Source: Pseudomonadota bacterium
GTDB taxonomy: Bacteria; Pseudomonadota; Gammaproteobacteria; Xanthomonadales; Xanthomonadaceae
Direction: 5' to 3'
DNA: 62,981 nucleotides
Assembly (NCBI GenBank): GCA_030528565.1
Contig: JAUMYP010000003.1
Location: forward strand, 1 to 62,981
Position numbers and translations under genes: made by a program. Under the pieces are notes generated by a model, which saw only the letters and a list, made by a program, of their open reading frames with translations, searched no databases and had not been told where the DNA came from. How positions within the stretch are numbered: the stretch's first letter is position 1; the number at the start of each line of letters is the position of its first letter. Positions 20,615 to 30,253 of this stretch are shown here, piece after piece.

Positions 20615-20887
20615 TCAAGGCGTCCGGGCGTCGATAGACAGCGCGTGAATATCAGTTTGCATCAGGCTGCCCAGCGCCGCATACACCGCACGATGTCGCG
20701 CCAGCGGCAGCATCCCGGCAAATCTTTCGCTGACCAGAGCCACCTTGAAATGCCCACGCCCATCCCGTGCCCCCGCATGTCCGGCATGCTTGTGGCTTTC
20801 ATCGATAATCGTCAGCGAAACCGGGGAAAAAGCCGCCTCAAGCGCGGCTCGGATAACCGCTATGCGGTCAGATTCAACAACATTCAT
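20615..20887 (-). CDS. bolA: BolA-family protein
   Basis: 90 residues. The class II KH-like BolA fold is seen in RIAVIRAALEAAFSPVSLTIIDESHKHAGHAG, GHFKVALVSERFAGMLPLARHRAVYAAL and the C-terminal DIHALSIDA. BolA proteins partner monothiol glutaredoxins in Fe-S handling and affect cell shape and biofilms. The conserved His (HKHAGHAG, RHRAVY) are potential cluster ligands. ATG at 20887 chosen; a GTG lies one codon upstream. The 207 nt to divergent scpA hold no gene. Confidence 0.92.
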   Translation of the reverse strand: MNVVESDRIAVIRAALEAAFSPVSLTIIDESHKHAGHAGARDGRGHFKVALVSERFAGMLPLARHRAVYAALGSLMQTDIHALSIDARTP

Positions 20888-21094
20888 CACAGCTCACACT
20901 GCATGGAAATGCGCGCAAGTATCGCATCCCAGCCCTTTACATGCCCACCGGCTTTGCCCTACCCTACGCGGGCGCAAGGCTCCAGACTCTGCCGCCTGCG
21001 TCCTTCCTGCCCTTGACCGCGACCGTTCCGGCGTGAATCGCGCCATGCAGGTGCTCCAGATTTTGCCGGCCACTGCCCGGCTTTTTCCTATTAC

Positions 21095-22000
21095 ATGACC
21101 CAAGACAGCGCCCAGCCGGGCAATGCCGCCGTGATGCCCTTGCCTCCCCAGCAGCAGGAAATGCCGCTGGCGACGGTGCTTGGCCAGCCGCTGCTGGAAA
21201 TCCCGAAAGACCTGTATATCCCGCCGGATGCGCTGGAGGTCATTCTGGAGGCGTTTGAAGGCCCGCTGGACTTGCTGCTGTACCTGATTCGCCGCCAGAA
21301 TCTCGACATCCTCGACATCCCGGTCGCGGAAATCACCCGGCAGTATGTGGACTACATCCAGGCCATGCATGACATGCGCTTTGAGCTGGCCGCCGAATAT
21401 CTGGTGATGGCGGCGATTCTGGCCGAAATCAAATCGCGCATGCTGCTGCCGCGCCCGGTCAACGAAGAAGGCGTTGAAGAAGACCCGCGCGCAGACTTGG
21501 TGCGCCGCTTGCAGGAATACGAGCGTTACAAGCAGGCGGCTGAGGACCTGGATGCCCTGCCCCGCGAGGAGCGCGACACCACCAGTGCAGCGGCAGTTCA
21601 TATGCCGGACCTGAAAATCAGCCGCGCACCGCCAGAAGTTGACCTGCGCGAAATGCTGCTGGCACTGCACGATGTTTTGAAGCGCGCCGAGCTGTTCACC
21701 CAGCACGCCATCCGCCGCGATGCGCTCAGCGTGCGCCAGCGCATGAGCGAGCTGATGGAGGCGCTCACCGATGGCGCTTTTCACCGTTTTGAATCGTTGT
21801 TCAAGCCCGAAGAAGGCAAGCTCGGGGCAGTGGTGACTTTCCTTGGCCTATTGACGTTGGCCAAGGAGCAACTGGTGGAAATCGTGCAGGAAGCGCCATT
21901 TGCGCCGATTTACATCAAATCGCTGGCCAGCGGCGAAGGCGGTTTTGCGCAAATCCCCGAAAGCGAATTTGATTCCGGCGACGAGGCGGTCACCGAATAA
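21095..22000 (+). CDS. scpA: segregation and condensation protein A
   Basis: 301 residues. ScpA is the kleisin that bridges SMC heads and, with ScpB, forms the condensin complex. Kleisin pattern: FEGPLDLLLYLIRRQNLDILDIPVAEITRQYVDYI and AAEYLVMAAILAEIKSRMLLPRP near the N-terminus, with a C-terminal winged helix (FHRFESLFKPEEGKLGAVVTFLGLLTLAKE). About 45 residues precede the conserved domain. The SMC gene is not in this window. scpB begins 2 nt later. Confidence 0.95.
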   Translation: MTQDSAQPGNAAVMPLPPQQQEMPLATVLGQPLLEIPKDLYIPPDALEVILEAFEGPLDLLLYLIRRQNLDILDIPVAEITRQYVDYIQAMHDMRFELAAEYLVMAAILAEIKSRMLLPRPVNEEGVEEDPRADLVRRLQEYERYKQAAEDLDALPREERDTTSAAAVHMPDLKISRAPPEVDLREMLLALHDVLKRAELFTQHAIRRDALSVRQRMSELMEALTDGAFHRFESLFKPEEGKLGAVVTFLGLLTLAKEQLVEIVQEAPFAPIYIKSLASGEGGFAQIPESEFDSGDEAVTE

Positions 22001-22002
22001 CC

Positions 22003-22704
22003 ATGGAACAGACACTCATCAACCGCATTGTTGAAGCGGCGCTCTTGGCCTCGTCCACCCCGTTGAGCGTGGCGCAGCTCGATGCCCTGTTCACCCTGGA
22101 TGCCCCCGCCCCCAAAGGCAGCATCCAGACGGCGCTCAAACAATTGCAGGCCGAATGTGAAAACCGCGGCGTGGAGCTGGTGGAAGTCGCCAGCGGCTGG
22201 CGTTTTCAGGTCAAGCGCGATGTGCATGCCTGGGTCGCACGACTGTGGACCGAACGGCAAACCCGTTACACCCGCGCCACCCTGGAAACCCTGGCACTGA
22301 TTGCCTACCGCCAGCCCATCACCCGTGGCGAAATCGAGCAAATCCGTGGCGTCTCCACCAACAGCAATATCATCAAGGCGCTGGAGGAGCGCGACTGGAT
22401 TCGCTCGGTCGGCCATCGTGATGTCCCCGGCCGCCCGGAACTGCTCGGCACCACCAAGACGTTTCTGGACTATTTCGGCCTGAAAAAACTCGACGAGCTG
22501 CCACCGCTTTCCGAGCTGAAAGACTTTGCCGAACTGGAGCCGCAGCTACCGCTGGATGAGGCGCCGATTCCGGCCAGTGCCAACAACGCCAGCCCGCCCG
22601 AATCTGCGGGTGCTGAGATTTCCCCGCAACCCCAATCCCCTGAACCCACCGAACCACAGGACATCGCCGACGAGGCGAGGTCAGGAGCAGAAAATGAGCA
22701 ATAA
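22003..22704 (+). CDS. scpB: segregation and condensation protein B
   Basis: 233 residues. Two winged-helix domains: ETLALIAYRQPITRGEIEQIRGVSTNSNIIKALEERDWI followed by VGHRDVPGRPELLGTTKTFLDYFGL. A Pro/Glu/Ser-rich tail (about 175-233) appears disordered. Translationally coupled to rluB, whose ATG and AGGAG lie inside its last codons (11-nt overlap). Confidence 0.96.
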   Translation: MEQTLINRIVEAALLASSTPLSVAQLDALFTLDAPAPKGSIQTALKQLQAECENRGVELVEVASGWRFQVKRDVHAWVARLWTERQTRYTRATLETLALIAYRQPITRGEIEQIRGVSTNSNIIKALEERDWIRSVGHRDVPGRPELLGTTKTFLDYFGLKKLDELPPLSELKDFAELEPQLPLDEAPIPASANNASPPESAGAEISPQPQSPEPTEPQDIADEARSGAENEQ

Positions 22705-24196
22705 CGAACGCCGCACCCTTTCACTGAAACGCGGCAGCGAAAACCAAAACGACAAACTGGAAGAGCGCCTGCACAAGGTACTGGCGCAGGCCGGGCTTGG
22801 CTCGCGCCGCGCGCTGGAGCAACGCATTGCCGATGGCAAGGTGATGGTCAATGGCGAAGCGGCGCAGGTCGGCATGTCGGTCAGGGCCGGTGACAAGGTG
22901 GAACTCGATGGCCGCGCCTTTGTCGCCAGCGCGCTGACCGAAGCGCCGCGCGTTTTGATTTACAACAAGCCCGAGGGCGAAGTCACCACCCGCGAAGACC
23001 CCGAAGGCCGCCCGACCATCTTTGATGGCCTGCCGGTACTCAAAGGCTCGCGCTGGATTTCCATCGGCCGCCTCGACATCAATACCAGCGGCCTCTTGCT
23101 GCTGACCACCGATGGCGAACTGGCCAACGCGATGATGCACCCGAGTCACGAGGTCGAGCGCGAATACGTCTGCCGCGTGCGCCCACCGGAAGGCGAGGAT
23201 GAAGTCAGCGACAAGATTGTTGACCGCCTCGCCCGTGGCGTGGCGCTGGAAGACGGCCCGGCCAAGTTCGATGCCATCGAGCGCATGAGTGGCACCGATT
23301 CGCATGACTGGTTCCGGGTCACGCTGACCGAAGGCCGCAACCGTGAAGTCCGCCGCCTGTGGGAATCGCAGGGCTGCCAGGTCGCGCGCCTCAAGCGCAT
23401 CCGCTACGGCAAAATCAGCCTGCCGCAGCCGCTGTTGCGCGGCCAGTCGCAGGAGCTGTCCGACGCCCAGGTCGCTGCCCTGCAAAAATCGGTCGGCCTT
23501 GAGGACAACATCCCCGCCGCCCTCACCCTGCTGCCGGTTATCGGCCAGCGCCGCGCGCAAAAGTCCACCGTGCATGTGGCCAGTGAACGGCGCAGCCAGG
23601 GTGGCTATATCGGCGGCCACAATACCGCTGACGAAGGCCGTGAACTGCGCCGTTTCGACCATGTACGCGAAGACCGCCGTGGGCGCGCTGGCGCACGCAA
23701 GGGCGGCGGCCTGACTGTGAGTGGCGAAAATGCCGCCAAACAGGCCAACAAGGGGCTGAAAATCAAAGGCCAGCAGCGCCCCAAGGGGCAGCGCATGCGC
23801 CCGGGCGAAACCCGTGGCGGCGACAACCCCGCCGCGCTGCGCACCTGGTTTGTGCCTGATGGCGTGGCTACCGGCCCTGCTGGGCACCGCAATGCCGATG
23901 GCCGCAAACCGCGTCCGGCAGGCGGCAAATCCCCCTACGGCAGCAAGGGGCGCAGCGGCAGCCGCAATCCAGGCTCAGCCGCAGGCCATGCCGGTCGCGG
24001 CAGCCAGACCGCAGCCAAACCGCGCCACCCCTACGGCCACCCCGGCAATGCACCGAGCTTTCCGTCCGACCACGCCACCCCCGGATTCAACCCCTATGGC
24101 GAAGCCCCGCGTGGACGCAAACCCGGCGGCAATCGCCCGCCACGCGGCGCAAAACCCGCAGGCCGGCAAAACCGCCCGCCGCGTGGCCGGGACTGA
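22694..24196 (+). CDS. rluB: 23S rRNA pseudouridine(2605) synthase RluB with long basic tail
   Basis: 500 residues. An S4 RNA-binding domain (about 23-75, ERLHKVLAQAGLGSRRALEQRI) precedes the RsuA-type catalytic domain with Asp128 in GRLDINTSGLLLLTTDG. The family makes pseudouridine in the 23S rRNA peptidyl-transferase region. E. coli RluB is about 290 residues; here about 190 more follow from about residue 310. They are low-complexity and rich in Gly, Arg, Pro, Lys and Asn (RRGRAGARKGGGLT, GKSPYGSKGRSGSRNPG, GNRPPRGAKPAGRQ). The tail is probably disordered and RNA-binding. A short hairpin follows the stop. Confidence 0.94.
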   Translation: MSNNERRTLSLKRGSENQNDKLEERLHKVLAQAGLGSRRALEQRIADGKVMVNGEAAQVGMSVRAGDKVELDGRAFVASALTEAPRVLIYNKPEGEVTTREDPEGRPTIFDGLPVLKGSRWISIGRLDINTSGLLLLTTDGELANAMMHPSHEVEREYVCRVRPPEGEDEVSDKIVDRLARGVALEDGPAKFDAIERMSGTDSHDWFRVTLTEGRNREVRRLWESQGCQVARLKRIRYGKISLPQPLLRGQSQELSDAQVAALQKSVGLEDNIPAALTLLPVIGQRRAQKSTVHVASERRSQGGYIGGHNTADEGRELRRFDHVREDRRGRAGARKGGGLTVSGENAAKQANKGLKIKGQQRPKGQRMRPGETRGGDNPAALRTWFVPDGVATGPAGHRNADGRKPRPAGGKSPYGSKGRSGSRNPGSAAGHAGRGSQTAAKPRHPYGHPGNAPSFPSDHATPGFNPYGEAPRGRKPGGNRPPRGAKPAGRQNRPPRGRD

Positions 24197-24203
24197 TAAC
24201 CAA

Positions 24204-24235
24204 GCTCTGAATAAAAAGCAGCCTCAGAGCCTTTT
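24204..24235 (+). terminator. terminator after rluB
   Basis: GCTCTGA (24204-24210) pairs with TCAGAGC (24224-24230), followed by CTTTT. It lies 8 nt after the rluB stop. Confidence 0.55.
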
Positions 24236-24316
24236 CCAAGTCTCAGACTGCTGACAACCCCTGGCTTTGAACTGCCCCCAAAGTCGGACATTCCTCCAAA
24301 CTTTGGGGTGCTTTTC

Positions 24317-24440
24317 ATGGCTAAATACAGTGAGACATTCCAAGCTACGCGTAGTACAAAGCTATGCATCAGGAGAATCAGGCTTTAGATGTATAGTCCC
24401 ACGCTTTGAAGGTTCAATTTTCTCCCCCGAATGGAAGGCA
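24317..24440 (+). pseudogene. IS3-family orfA remnant
   Basis: ATG at 24317 gives MAKYSETFQA, the usual orfA opening. After a frameshift the neighbouring frame reads VVQSYASGESGFRCIVPRFE, matching the helix-turn-helix leader of IS3-type OrfA (VVQSY.SGE.GF...ARRF). Interrupted and nonfunctional. Confidence 0.65.
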
Positions 24441-24445
24441 GCCCT

Positions 24446-24597
24446 ATGGGACAAATTCTTCATGCATGCGTCACGACGACAGCAGCAACCCTTCAAGCAA
24501 TACAAGAGCCTGAGAACGCTTGCCAAGCGTTATGGCATCCCCCCAAGACAATGGCCAAGTGGAAAAACACACTTCGGCCTACCAACCCCAAGTAGCC
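24446..24597 (+). pseudogene. IS481-like transposase N-terminal fragment
   Basis: ATG at 24446 gives MGQILHACVTTTAA. A neighbouring frame gives SLRTLAKRYGIPP and the first frame resumes with KTMAKWKNT. Together these match the IS481-type N-terminus (MGQ.LH...TT...S...LAKRYG...KTVAKW). At least two frameshifts. It lies inside the IS3 remnant, so the segment is a mosaic. Confidence 0.5.
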
Positions 24598-24634
24598 GCG
24601 CTCTACCGTGCTATCTGTCAAGAAAGAGGCCGCC

Positions 24635-24757
24635 ATGGGGAGCTTCTTTGCCACCTTGGAGTCGGAGCTCTTTTACTTGAGACGCTTCGAGCGCATCAGG
24701 ACAAAACGCAAAGGCCTGAGCCTGGTGCAATACCGGACTCAGACCTCAAACCCTTAA
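24635..24757 (+). pseudogene. IS3-family orfB C-terminal remnant
   Basis: The 40 residues after the ATG begin MGSFFATLESELFYLRRFE and end KRKGLSLVQYRTQ followed by TSNP, matching the OrfB (DDE integrase) end (ESFF.TLK.EL.Y...F / K.KGLSPVQYRTQ). The tyrosine-rich middle (YI.YYN..R) is missing, so an internal deletion has joined two parts of the C-terminus. Confidence 0.65.
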
Positions 24758-24760
24758 CCA

Positions 24761-24780
24761 GTAACCCGTAACCCGTAACT
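24761..24780. repeat. heptamer tandem repeat (GTAACCC)
   Basis: GTAACCC GTAACCC GTAACT: nearly three 7-nt units directly inside the right end of the IS remnant. A similar 7-nt array (GAGTCCC) occurs at 44318-44345. Confidence 0.6.
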
Positions 24781-24852
24781 GTCCAAATTTTGGCAGCCAG
24801 TTCATTTACCGGGCCTTTCTGGCATCTTTGAAAATGCCGTGAAACGTCTATG

Positions 24853-24928
<76 letters not shown>

Positions 24929-24985
24929 GTGGGGCGGCATTATAGGAGTTTGCGCATTGATATGGCAATCAATCACTGCGGGTTT

Positions 24986-25945
24986 TCAGTCCACTAGCTT
25001 TAAGCGCAGTTCCTTGGGCAGGGCAAATACCATGTTTTCCGGTTCGCCATCCAGCTCGCGTACGCGGTTGCCTGCGCCCATTTCTTCCAGCTTCTGTAGC
25101 ACGCCTTGCACCAGGATGTCCGGGGCGGAGGCGCCGGCAGTGACGCCGATTTGCGTTTTGCCCTGCAGCCAGTCAGGGTTGATTTCGTGGGCGCCGTCGA
25201 TGAGATGGGCGCTGACGCCTTCACGCTCGGCCAGCTCGCGCAGGCGGTTGGAGTTGGAGCTGTTGGGCGAGCCGACCACCAGAATCAGGTCGCAGCGGCG
25301 GGCGAGCTCGCGCACCGCGTCCTGGCGGTTCTGGGTGGCGTAGCAGATGTCATCGTTCTTGGGGCCCTGGATGGCCGGGAAGCGTGTGCGCAGGGTGGCG
25401 ATGATGTCGCGGGTATCGTCCACCGACAGCGTGGTCTGGGTGGTGTAGGCAAGGTTCTGCGGCTGTCCCACTTGCAGGGTTTGCGCATCTTCAAGGTCTT
25501 CGACCAGATACATGCGCCCGGTGGCACCTTCGCGCTGCCACTGCCCCATGGTGCCTTCCACTTCCGGGTGGCCGCCGTGGCCGATGAGAATCATGTCGCG
25601 GCCATTGCGGCAGTGGCGGGCGACTTCCAGGTGCACCTTGGTCACCAGCGGGCAGGTAGCGTCAAAAATCTTCAGGCCGCGCCGTTCGGCCTCCTGCCAG
25701 ACGGCTTTGGAAACGCCGTGGGCGGAGAAAATCACCGTGGCGCCGTCCGGCACTTCGTCGAGTTCTTCGACAAATACCGCGCCGCGCTGGCGCAGGTCAT
25801 TGACCACGAACTTGTTGTGCACCACTTCATGGCGGACGTAAATCGGCGCCCCCAGGGTTTCGATGGCGCGCTTGACGATTTCGATGGCGCGGTCCACCCC
25901 GGCGCAGAAGCCGCGCGGGTTGGCCAGCAGGATTTCATTGCCCAT
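24986..25945 (-). CDS. ispH: 4-hydroxy-3-methylbut-2-enyl diphosphate reductase
   Basis: 319 residues. Last step of the MEP isoprenoid pathway: reduces HMBPP to IPP and DMAPP with an Fe-S cluster. The three cluster cysteines are visible: [14 protein letters not shown] (Cys14), [12 protein letters not shown] and [11 protein letters not shown]. Active-site EVVHN, THE-equivalent SNSNRL and GASAPD are present. Start at 25945 gives the canonical [17 protein letters not shown] and overlaps lspA by 11 nt, matching the usual lspA-ispH order. Confidence 0.97.
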   Translation of the reverse strand: MGNEILLANPRGFCAGVDRAIEIVKRAIETLGAPIYVRHEVVHNKFVVNDLRQRGAVFVEELDEVPDGATVIFSAHGVSKAVWQEAERRGLKIFDATCPLVTKVHLEVARHCRNGRDMILIGHGGHPEVEGTMGQWQREGATGRMYLVEDLEDAQTLQVGQPQNLAYTTQTTLSVDDTRDIIATLRTRFPAIQGPKNDDICYATQNRQDAVRELARRCDLILVVGSPNSSNSNRLRELAEREGVSAHLIDGAHEINPDWLQGKTQIGVTAGASAPDILVQGVLQKLEEMGAGNRVRELDGEPENMVFALPKELRLKLVD

Positions 25946-26435
25946 CGGTTTTCTTGCCTCCGCCAATCATGCCCAGCAGCAACAGGCCAATGGCACCGCC
26001 GACAATCGCCGCATCGGCGAGGTTGAAGGCCGGCCAGACATAATCGCCCACATACCATTTGATGAAGTCGATGACATGCCCATGTTGCAGGCGGTCGATA
26101 ACATTGCCGATAGCGCCGCCGATGATGAGCGCATAGGGCAAGGCGGTTTTCCAGTCGCCGCGCGGCGTGCGGTACAGCCAGTAGCCCAGGAGTGCGCTGA
26201 TGGCAAAGGCCAGCATGCTGAAGAACCATTGCTGCCAGCCACCGGCATTGGCAAGGAAGCTGAATGCCGCGCCGGTGTTATAGGTGCGGAACCAGTTCCA
26301 GAAGCCGTCAATCACCACGATGTCGGTGTATTCGGGCAGGGCGCGCAGCACCCAGGCCTTGCTCCATTGGTCCAGCGCAATCACCAGGACGGAAACCGCA
26401 AGCCAGGGCAAGGCGTTTTTTTGCAGCCTGCTCAT
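25935..26435 (-). CDS. lspA: lipoprotein signal peptidase (SPase II)
   Basis: 166 residues with four membrane helices. Cleaves prolipoprotein signal peptides before the lipidated Cys. Both catalytic Asp motifs are present: [19 protein letters not shown] and [21 protein letters not shown] near the N-terminus is conserved. The ATG overlaps the ileS TGA by one base (TGATG), so it is translationally coupled. Confidence 0.97.
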   Translation of the reverse strand: MSRLQKNALPWLAVSVLVIALDQWSKAWVLRALPEYTDIVVIDGFWNWFRTYNTGAAFSFLANAGGWQQWFFSMLAFAISALLGYWLYRTPRGDWKTALPYALIIGGAIGNVIDRLQHGHVIDFIKWYVGDYVWPAFNLADAAIVGGAIGLLLLGMIGGGKKTDGQ

Positions 26436-29269
26436 CAGAACCAGCGGCGGGTTTCGCCCGCGCCCTCGATATTGTCGATGCAGCGCCCGCACAACTGCGG
26501 GTGTTCGGCATGCTGGCCGACATCGGCGCGGTGATGCCAGCAGCGCACGCATTTGTCCTTGCTGCTGACAATGGCCTCAACGCCTTCGCCGCTTTCAACA
26601 CGGACATCGCCGCTGATAAACAAGAAGCGCAGTTCATCGGCCAAAGGCGCCAGCCAGGCATGGGTGGCGGCATCCACTTTCAGGGTGATTTCCGCATCCA
26701 GCGCGGCGCCGATTTCGCCTGCGGCACGCATCGGCTCCAATACCCTAGCTACCTCGTTGCGCAGCGCAAGCAGGGTGTCGAACTGCTCGGCAGACAGTGC
26801 CGCATCTTCGGGCAAGGTATGCAGGCCGTCATACCAGGTGGCGAGCATCACGTTGGAGACGCGCTCACCCGGCAGGTGCCGCCAGATTTCATCGGCGGTG
26901 AAGGCCAGCACCGGCGCAATCCAGCGGGCATAGCTTTCGGCGATGTGATACATCGCAGTTTGCGCGCTGCGCCTGGCAGGGGCGTTTTCTTGCAGGGTGT
27001 AGAGGCGGTCCTTGGTGACATCCAGATACAGCGCGCCGAGCTCCACGCTGCTGAAATTGGCGAGCAGCTGCATCACTTCGGCAAAGTCATAGCGGGCATA
27101 GGCGGCGGTGATTTGCGTTTGCAGCAAGGCGGCGCGATGCACAATCCAGCGGTCCAGCGCCAGCATGCTTTCTGCTGGCTGCAAGTCGCGCGCCGGGTCA
27201 AAGCCGTGCAGATTGCCCAGCAGGAAGCGGGCGGTATTGCGGATACGGCGATAGGCATCGGCATTGCGCTTCAAGATTTCCTGCGATAGCGACATTTCCT
27301 GCGAATAGTCGGCCGAAGCCACCCACAGGCGCAGGATGTCGGCGCCGTATTGCTTGATGATTTCCTGCGGCTCGATGCCATTGCCCAGCGATTTGGAGAA
27401 TTTGCGTCCCTGGGCATCGACCACAAAGCCGTGGGTCAGGCATTCGCGGTAGGGCGCGGCCTTGTCGATGGCGATGGACGAGAGCAGCGAGGACTGGAAC
27501 CAGCCGCGGTGCTGGTCGGAGCCTTCCAGATACAGGTCGGCAGGCAGCGCATAGCCGCGCGCCTTCAGCACGGCCTGATGGGTGACGCCCGAGTCGAACC
27601 AGACATCGAGGATGTCCTGCACCTTGTCGTATTGCGCCGCGTCATCGCCCAGGAGTTCGGCCGCATCCAGCGCATACCAGGCGTCAATGCCGCCCTGTTC
27701 GATGCGCTGGGCAACCGTTTCCATCAGCGCCACGCTGTCCGGGTGCGGCTCGCCGCTTTCCTTGTGCACAAACAGCGCAATCGGCACGCCCCAGGTGCGC
27801 TGCCGGGAGATGGTCCAGTCCGGGCGGCCTTCCACCATGCCGTGGATGCGTGCCTGCCCCCAGCCGGGATACCACTTCACGCCGGGGATGGCCGCCAGTG
27901 CATCGCGGCGCAGCCCGGCCTGCTCCATGGAAATGAACCACTGCGGCGTGGCACGGAAGGCAATCGGCGTTTTGTGCCGCCAGCAATGCGGATAGCTGTG
28001 CTGGATGTCGTGATGCGCCAGCAGTGCGCCGCTTTGTTTCAGGCCATCGACAATCGCGGCATTGGCCTTCCAGATATGCATGCCGGCAAGCGCGGTTTCG
28101 CCGAGCGCCGGGGTGGAAGGCAGATACACGCCGCGACCGTCCACCGGGTTCAATTGCCCCAGGCTGTATTTGTCGAGAATGCCGCTGCCCTGCACGGCGA
28201 CAAAGTCCTCCTGGCCGTGGCCGGGGGCGGTATGCACCGCGCCGGTGCCGTCTTCATCGCTGACATGCTCGCCGGTCAGGGCGGGGATATCGCGCTCGGC
28301 ATAGAACGGGTGGGCAAACAGCGCGCCCTTCAGCGCCTCGCCGCTGAGCGTCTTGCCGTGCACCTGTACTTGTTCGACGCCATAGCGTGCCAGCGCCTTG
28401 TCGGCCAAACGCGCGGCCAGTACCAGCCAGCGCCGCTTGTCTGCGCGGGCGGGGCCTTCCAGCAGCTGATATTCGATTTGCGGCCCCAGCGATACCGCCA
28501 GCGAGGCCGGCAGCGTCCACGGCGTGGTGGTCCAGATGGGGATGGCGATTTCCACGCCTTCGGGCAGTGCCACGCCAAAACGCGTGGCGATATCGGCCGC
28601 ATCGCGCGCCGGATAGGCCACGTCCACCGCAGGCGAGGTTTTGTCGGCGTATTCAATCTCGGCCTCGGCCAGCGCCGAGCCGCAGTCGAAACACCAATGC
28701 ACCGGCTTGACCCCGCGCGCCAGATGGCCGTTTTCGACGATGCGCGCCAGGGCGCGTACTTCGTCGGCTTCGTATTTGAAATCCAGGGTACGGTAAGGGT
28801 TATCCCAGTCACCCAGCACGCCCAGGCGCTTGAAATCGGCTTTTTGCAGCTCGATTTGGCTCGCGGCGTAATCGCGGCAATGCTGGCGGAAAGTCGCGGC
28901 ATCAAGCTTGTCGCCGACCTTGCCGAACTTCTTTTCCACGGCAATTTCAATCGGCAGGCCGTGGCAGTCCCAGCCGGGGATATACGGCGCATCAAAGCCC
29001 GCCAGGGTCTTGCTGCGCACGATGATGTCTTTCAGCACCTTGTTGACTGCATGCCCCAGGTGAATCCGGCCATTGGCATACGGCGGGCCATCATGCAGCA
29101 TGAACAGCGGCCGCCCCTGGCTGGCGGCGCGAATCTGGCCGTAAAGGTCGCCGCTTTGCCAAGCCTCCAGCGTGGCCGGCTCGCGTTTGGGCAGGTCGCC
29201 GCGCATCGGGAAATCCGTGGCAGGCAGCAGGATGGTGTTTTTGTAGCGGTGGCCTTCGGTTTCACTCAT
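26435..29269 (-). CDS. ileS: isoleucyl-tRNA synthetase
   Basis: 944 residues, class I synthetase of normal bacterial length. HIGH motif GRIHLGH within [24 protein letters not shown] motif as [10 protein letters not shown]. The editing CP1 domain lies between ([32 protein letters not shown]). A C-terminal zinc finger follows the pattern CVRCW...CGRC. Start [20 protein letters not shown] at 29269 overlaps the end of ribF by 8 nt; the frame continues upstream only into ribF. Confidence 0.97.
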   Translation of the reverse strand: MSETEGHRYKNTILLPATDFPMRGDLPKREPATLEAWQSGDLYGQIRAASQGRPLFMLHDGPPYANGRIHLGHAVNKVLKDIIVRSKTLAGFDAPYIPGWDCHGLPIEIAVEKKFGKVGDKLDAATFRQHCRDYAASQIELQKADFKRLGVLGDWDNPYRTLDFKYEADEVRALARIVENGHLARGVKPVHWCFDCGSALAEAEIEYADKTSPAVDVAYPARDAADIATRFGVALPEGVEIAIPIWTTTPWTLPASLAVSLGPQIEYQLLEGPARADKRRWLVLAARLADKALARYGVEQVQVHGKTLSGEALKGALFAHPFYAERDIPALTGEHVSDEDGTGAVHTAPGHGQEDFVAVQGSGILDKYSLGQLNPVDGRGVYLPSTPALGETALAGMHIWKANAAIVDGLKQSGALLAHHDIQHSYPHCWRHKTPIAFRATPQWFISMEQAGLRRDALAAIPGVKWYPGWGQARIHGMVEGRPDWTISRQRTWGVPIALFVHKESGEPHPDSVALMETVAQRIEQGGIDAWYALDAAELLGDDAAQYDKVQDILDVWFDSGVTHQAVLKARGYALPADLYLEGSDQHRGWFQSSLLSSIAIDKAAPYRECLTHGFVVDAQGRKFSKSLGNGIEPQEIIKQYGADILRLWVASADYSQEMSLSQEILKRNADAYRRIRNTARFLLGNLHGFDPARDLQPAESMLALDRWIVHRAALLQTQITAAYARYDFAEVMQLLANFSSVELGALYLDVTKDRLYTLQENAPARRSAQTAMYHIAESYARWIAPVLAFTADEIWRHLPGERVSNVMLATWYDGLHTLPEDAALSAEQFDTLLALRNEVARVLEPMRAAGEIGAALDAEITLKVDAATHAWLAPLADELRFLFISGDVRVESGEGVEAIVSSKDKCVRCWHHRADVGQHAEHPQLCGRCIDNIEGAGETRRWF

Positions 29270-30224
29270 GAGGGTTCTCGACAACATCGGGGCTGCCCCG
29301 GGCAGCCAGTAACGAACGGGCAAGGGCTGCATCCTTGCGCATTTGCGCGCTCAGGGCATCCAGACTTGCAAATTTTTCTTCATCGCGCAGCTTGGCAACG
29401 AATTCCACTTCAAGCAACTGGCCGTACAAGTCGCCCGAAAAATCAAACAGGTGCACTTCCAGCAAGGGCGCTTCTCCGGCCACTGTCGGACGCGTTCCCA
29501 GGCTGGCTACGGCAGGCAGTGGCGCTGCCGCCACACCCCGTACCCAGACGGCATAAATCCCCTGCATCGGCGGCTGGCGGCCAAAGCGCAGGTTGGCAGT
29601 GGGAAAACCGAGCTTGCGTCCCAGCTTGCGGCCATGCAGCACGCGCCCGCTGATGCGGTAACTGCGTCCAAGGCAATGCTGCGCCAGCGCAAAATCACCT
29701 GCGGCCAATGCAGCGCGGATACGCGAGCTGGAGACACGCTCAGCTTGATACATCAGCGGGGCGATGGCATGGGCGCTAAAGCCGAGCTTTGCGCCTTCGG
29801 CTTGCAGTAATGCCAAATCGCCACGGCGCTGGTGACCGAAGTGAAATTCCGGCCCCACCCAGACTTCGCGTGCGTTGAGCCGTCCGTGCAGCACCTGCGC
29901 CACAAAATCTTCAGCCGACATGGCAGCCATGCGCGCATCAAAACGCAGCAACCCCACGCCATCCATGCCCGTCCGGGCAAAGCCTTGCAGCTTGTCGCGC
30001 GGCAGCATCAACCTGCCCGGTAGCCTGCCCTTGGCGAAGAACTCGCGCGGCAACGGCTCGAAAGACAGCGCCACCACCGGCAAGCCCAATGCCTGCGCAC
30101 GCCCCCTGGCGTGGCGCAGCAGTGCCTGATGGCCCAGATGCAGGCCATCGAATGCACCGATGCAGACCACGCTGCCTTGCGGGCATAGCGCCTCGCCTTC
30201 AGCGTCACGGAACAGGAAATTCAT
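29262..30224 (-). CDS. ribF: bifunctional riboflavin kinase / FAD synthetase
   Basis: 320 residues. The N-terminal FMN adenylyltransferase domain has [14 protein letters not shown] (HxGH nucleotidyl-transferase motif) and SSSRIRAAL. The C-terminal flavokinase domain has [16 protein letters not shown]. It makes FMN and FAD, which also feed the flavoprotein Na+-NQR encoded elsewhere in this window. The murJ-ribF-ileS-lspA-ispH order is a common proteobacterial block; the gap from murJ is 29 nt. Confidence 0.97.
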   Translation of the reverse strand: MNFLFRDAEGEALCPQGSVVCIGAFDGLHLGHQALLRHARGRAQALGLPVVALSFEPLPREFFAKGRLPGRLMLPRDKLQGFARTGMDGVGLLRFDARMAAMSAEDFVAQVLHGRLNAREVWVGPEFHFGHQRRGDLALLQAEGAKLGFSAHAIAPLMYQAERVSSSRIRAALAAGDFALAQHCLGRSYRISGRVLHGRKLGRKLGFPTANLRFGRQPPMQGIYAVWVRGVAAAPLPAVASLGTRPTVAGEAPLLEVHLFDFSGDLYGQLLEVEFVAKLRDEEKFASLDALSAQMRKDAALARSLLAARGSPDVVENPHE

Positions 30225-30253
30225 CAGCCGCGCAGTATAAAGGCACTCGCCAT

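Larger units (their letters stand above)
24268..24804. mobile_element. decayed IS3-family element with both terminal inverted repeats
   Basis: The left end TGAACTGCCCCCAAAGTCGG (24268 on) and the right end, read inward on the opposite strand from 24804 (TGAACTGGCTGCCAAAATTT), are related terminal repeats of the IS3 type; both continue into GGACA. The 537 bp between them is far below the roughly 1.2 kb of a complete element. It holds an orfA start, an IS481-like N-terminal fragment and the C-terminal end of an orfB, all frameshifted. No clear target duplication flanks it. This accounts for the gene-free stretch between rluB and tRNA-Thr. Confidence 0.75.

Noticed and set aside
27350-29653. 767-codon open frame on the plus strand
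   Set aside because: Antisense shadow of ileS and ribF, both of which carry complete family motifs on the minus strand.
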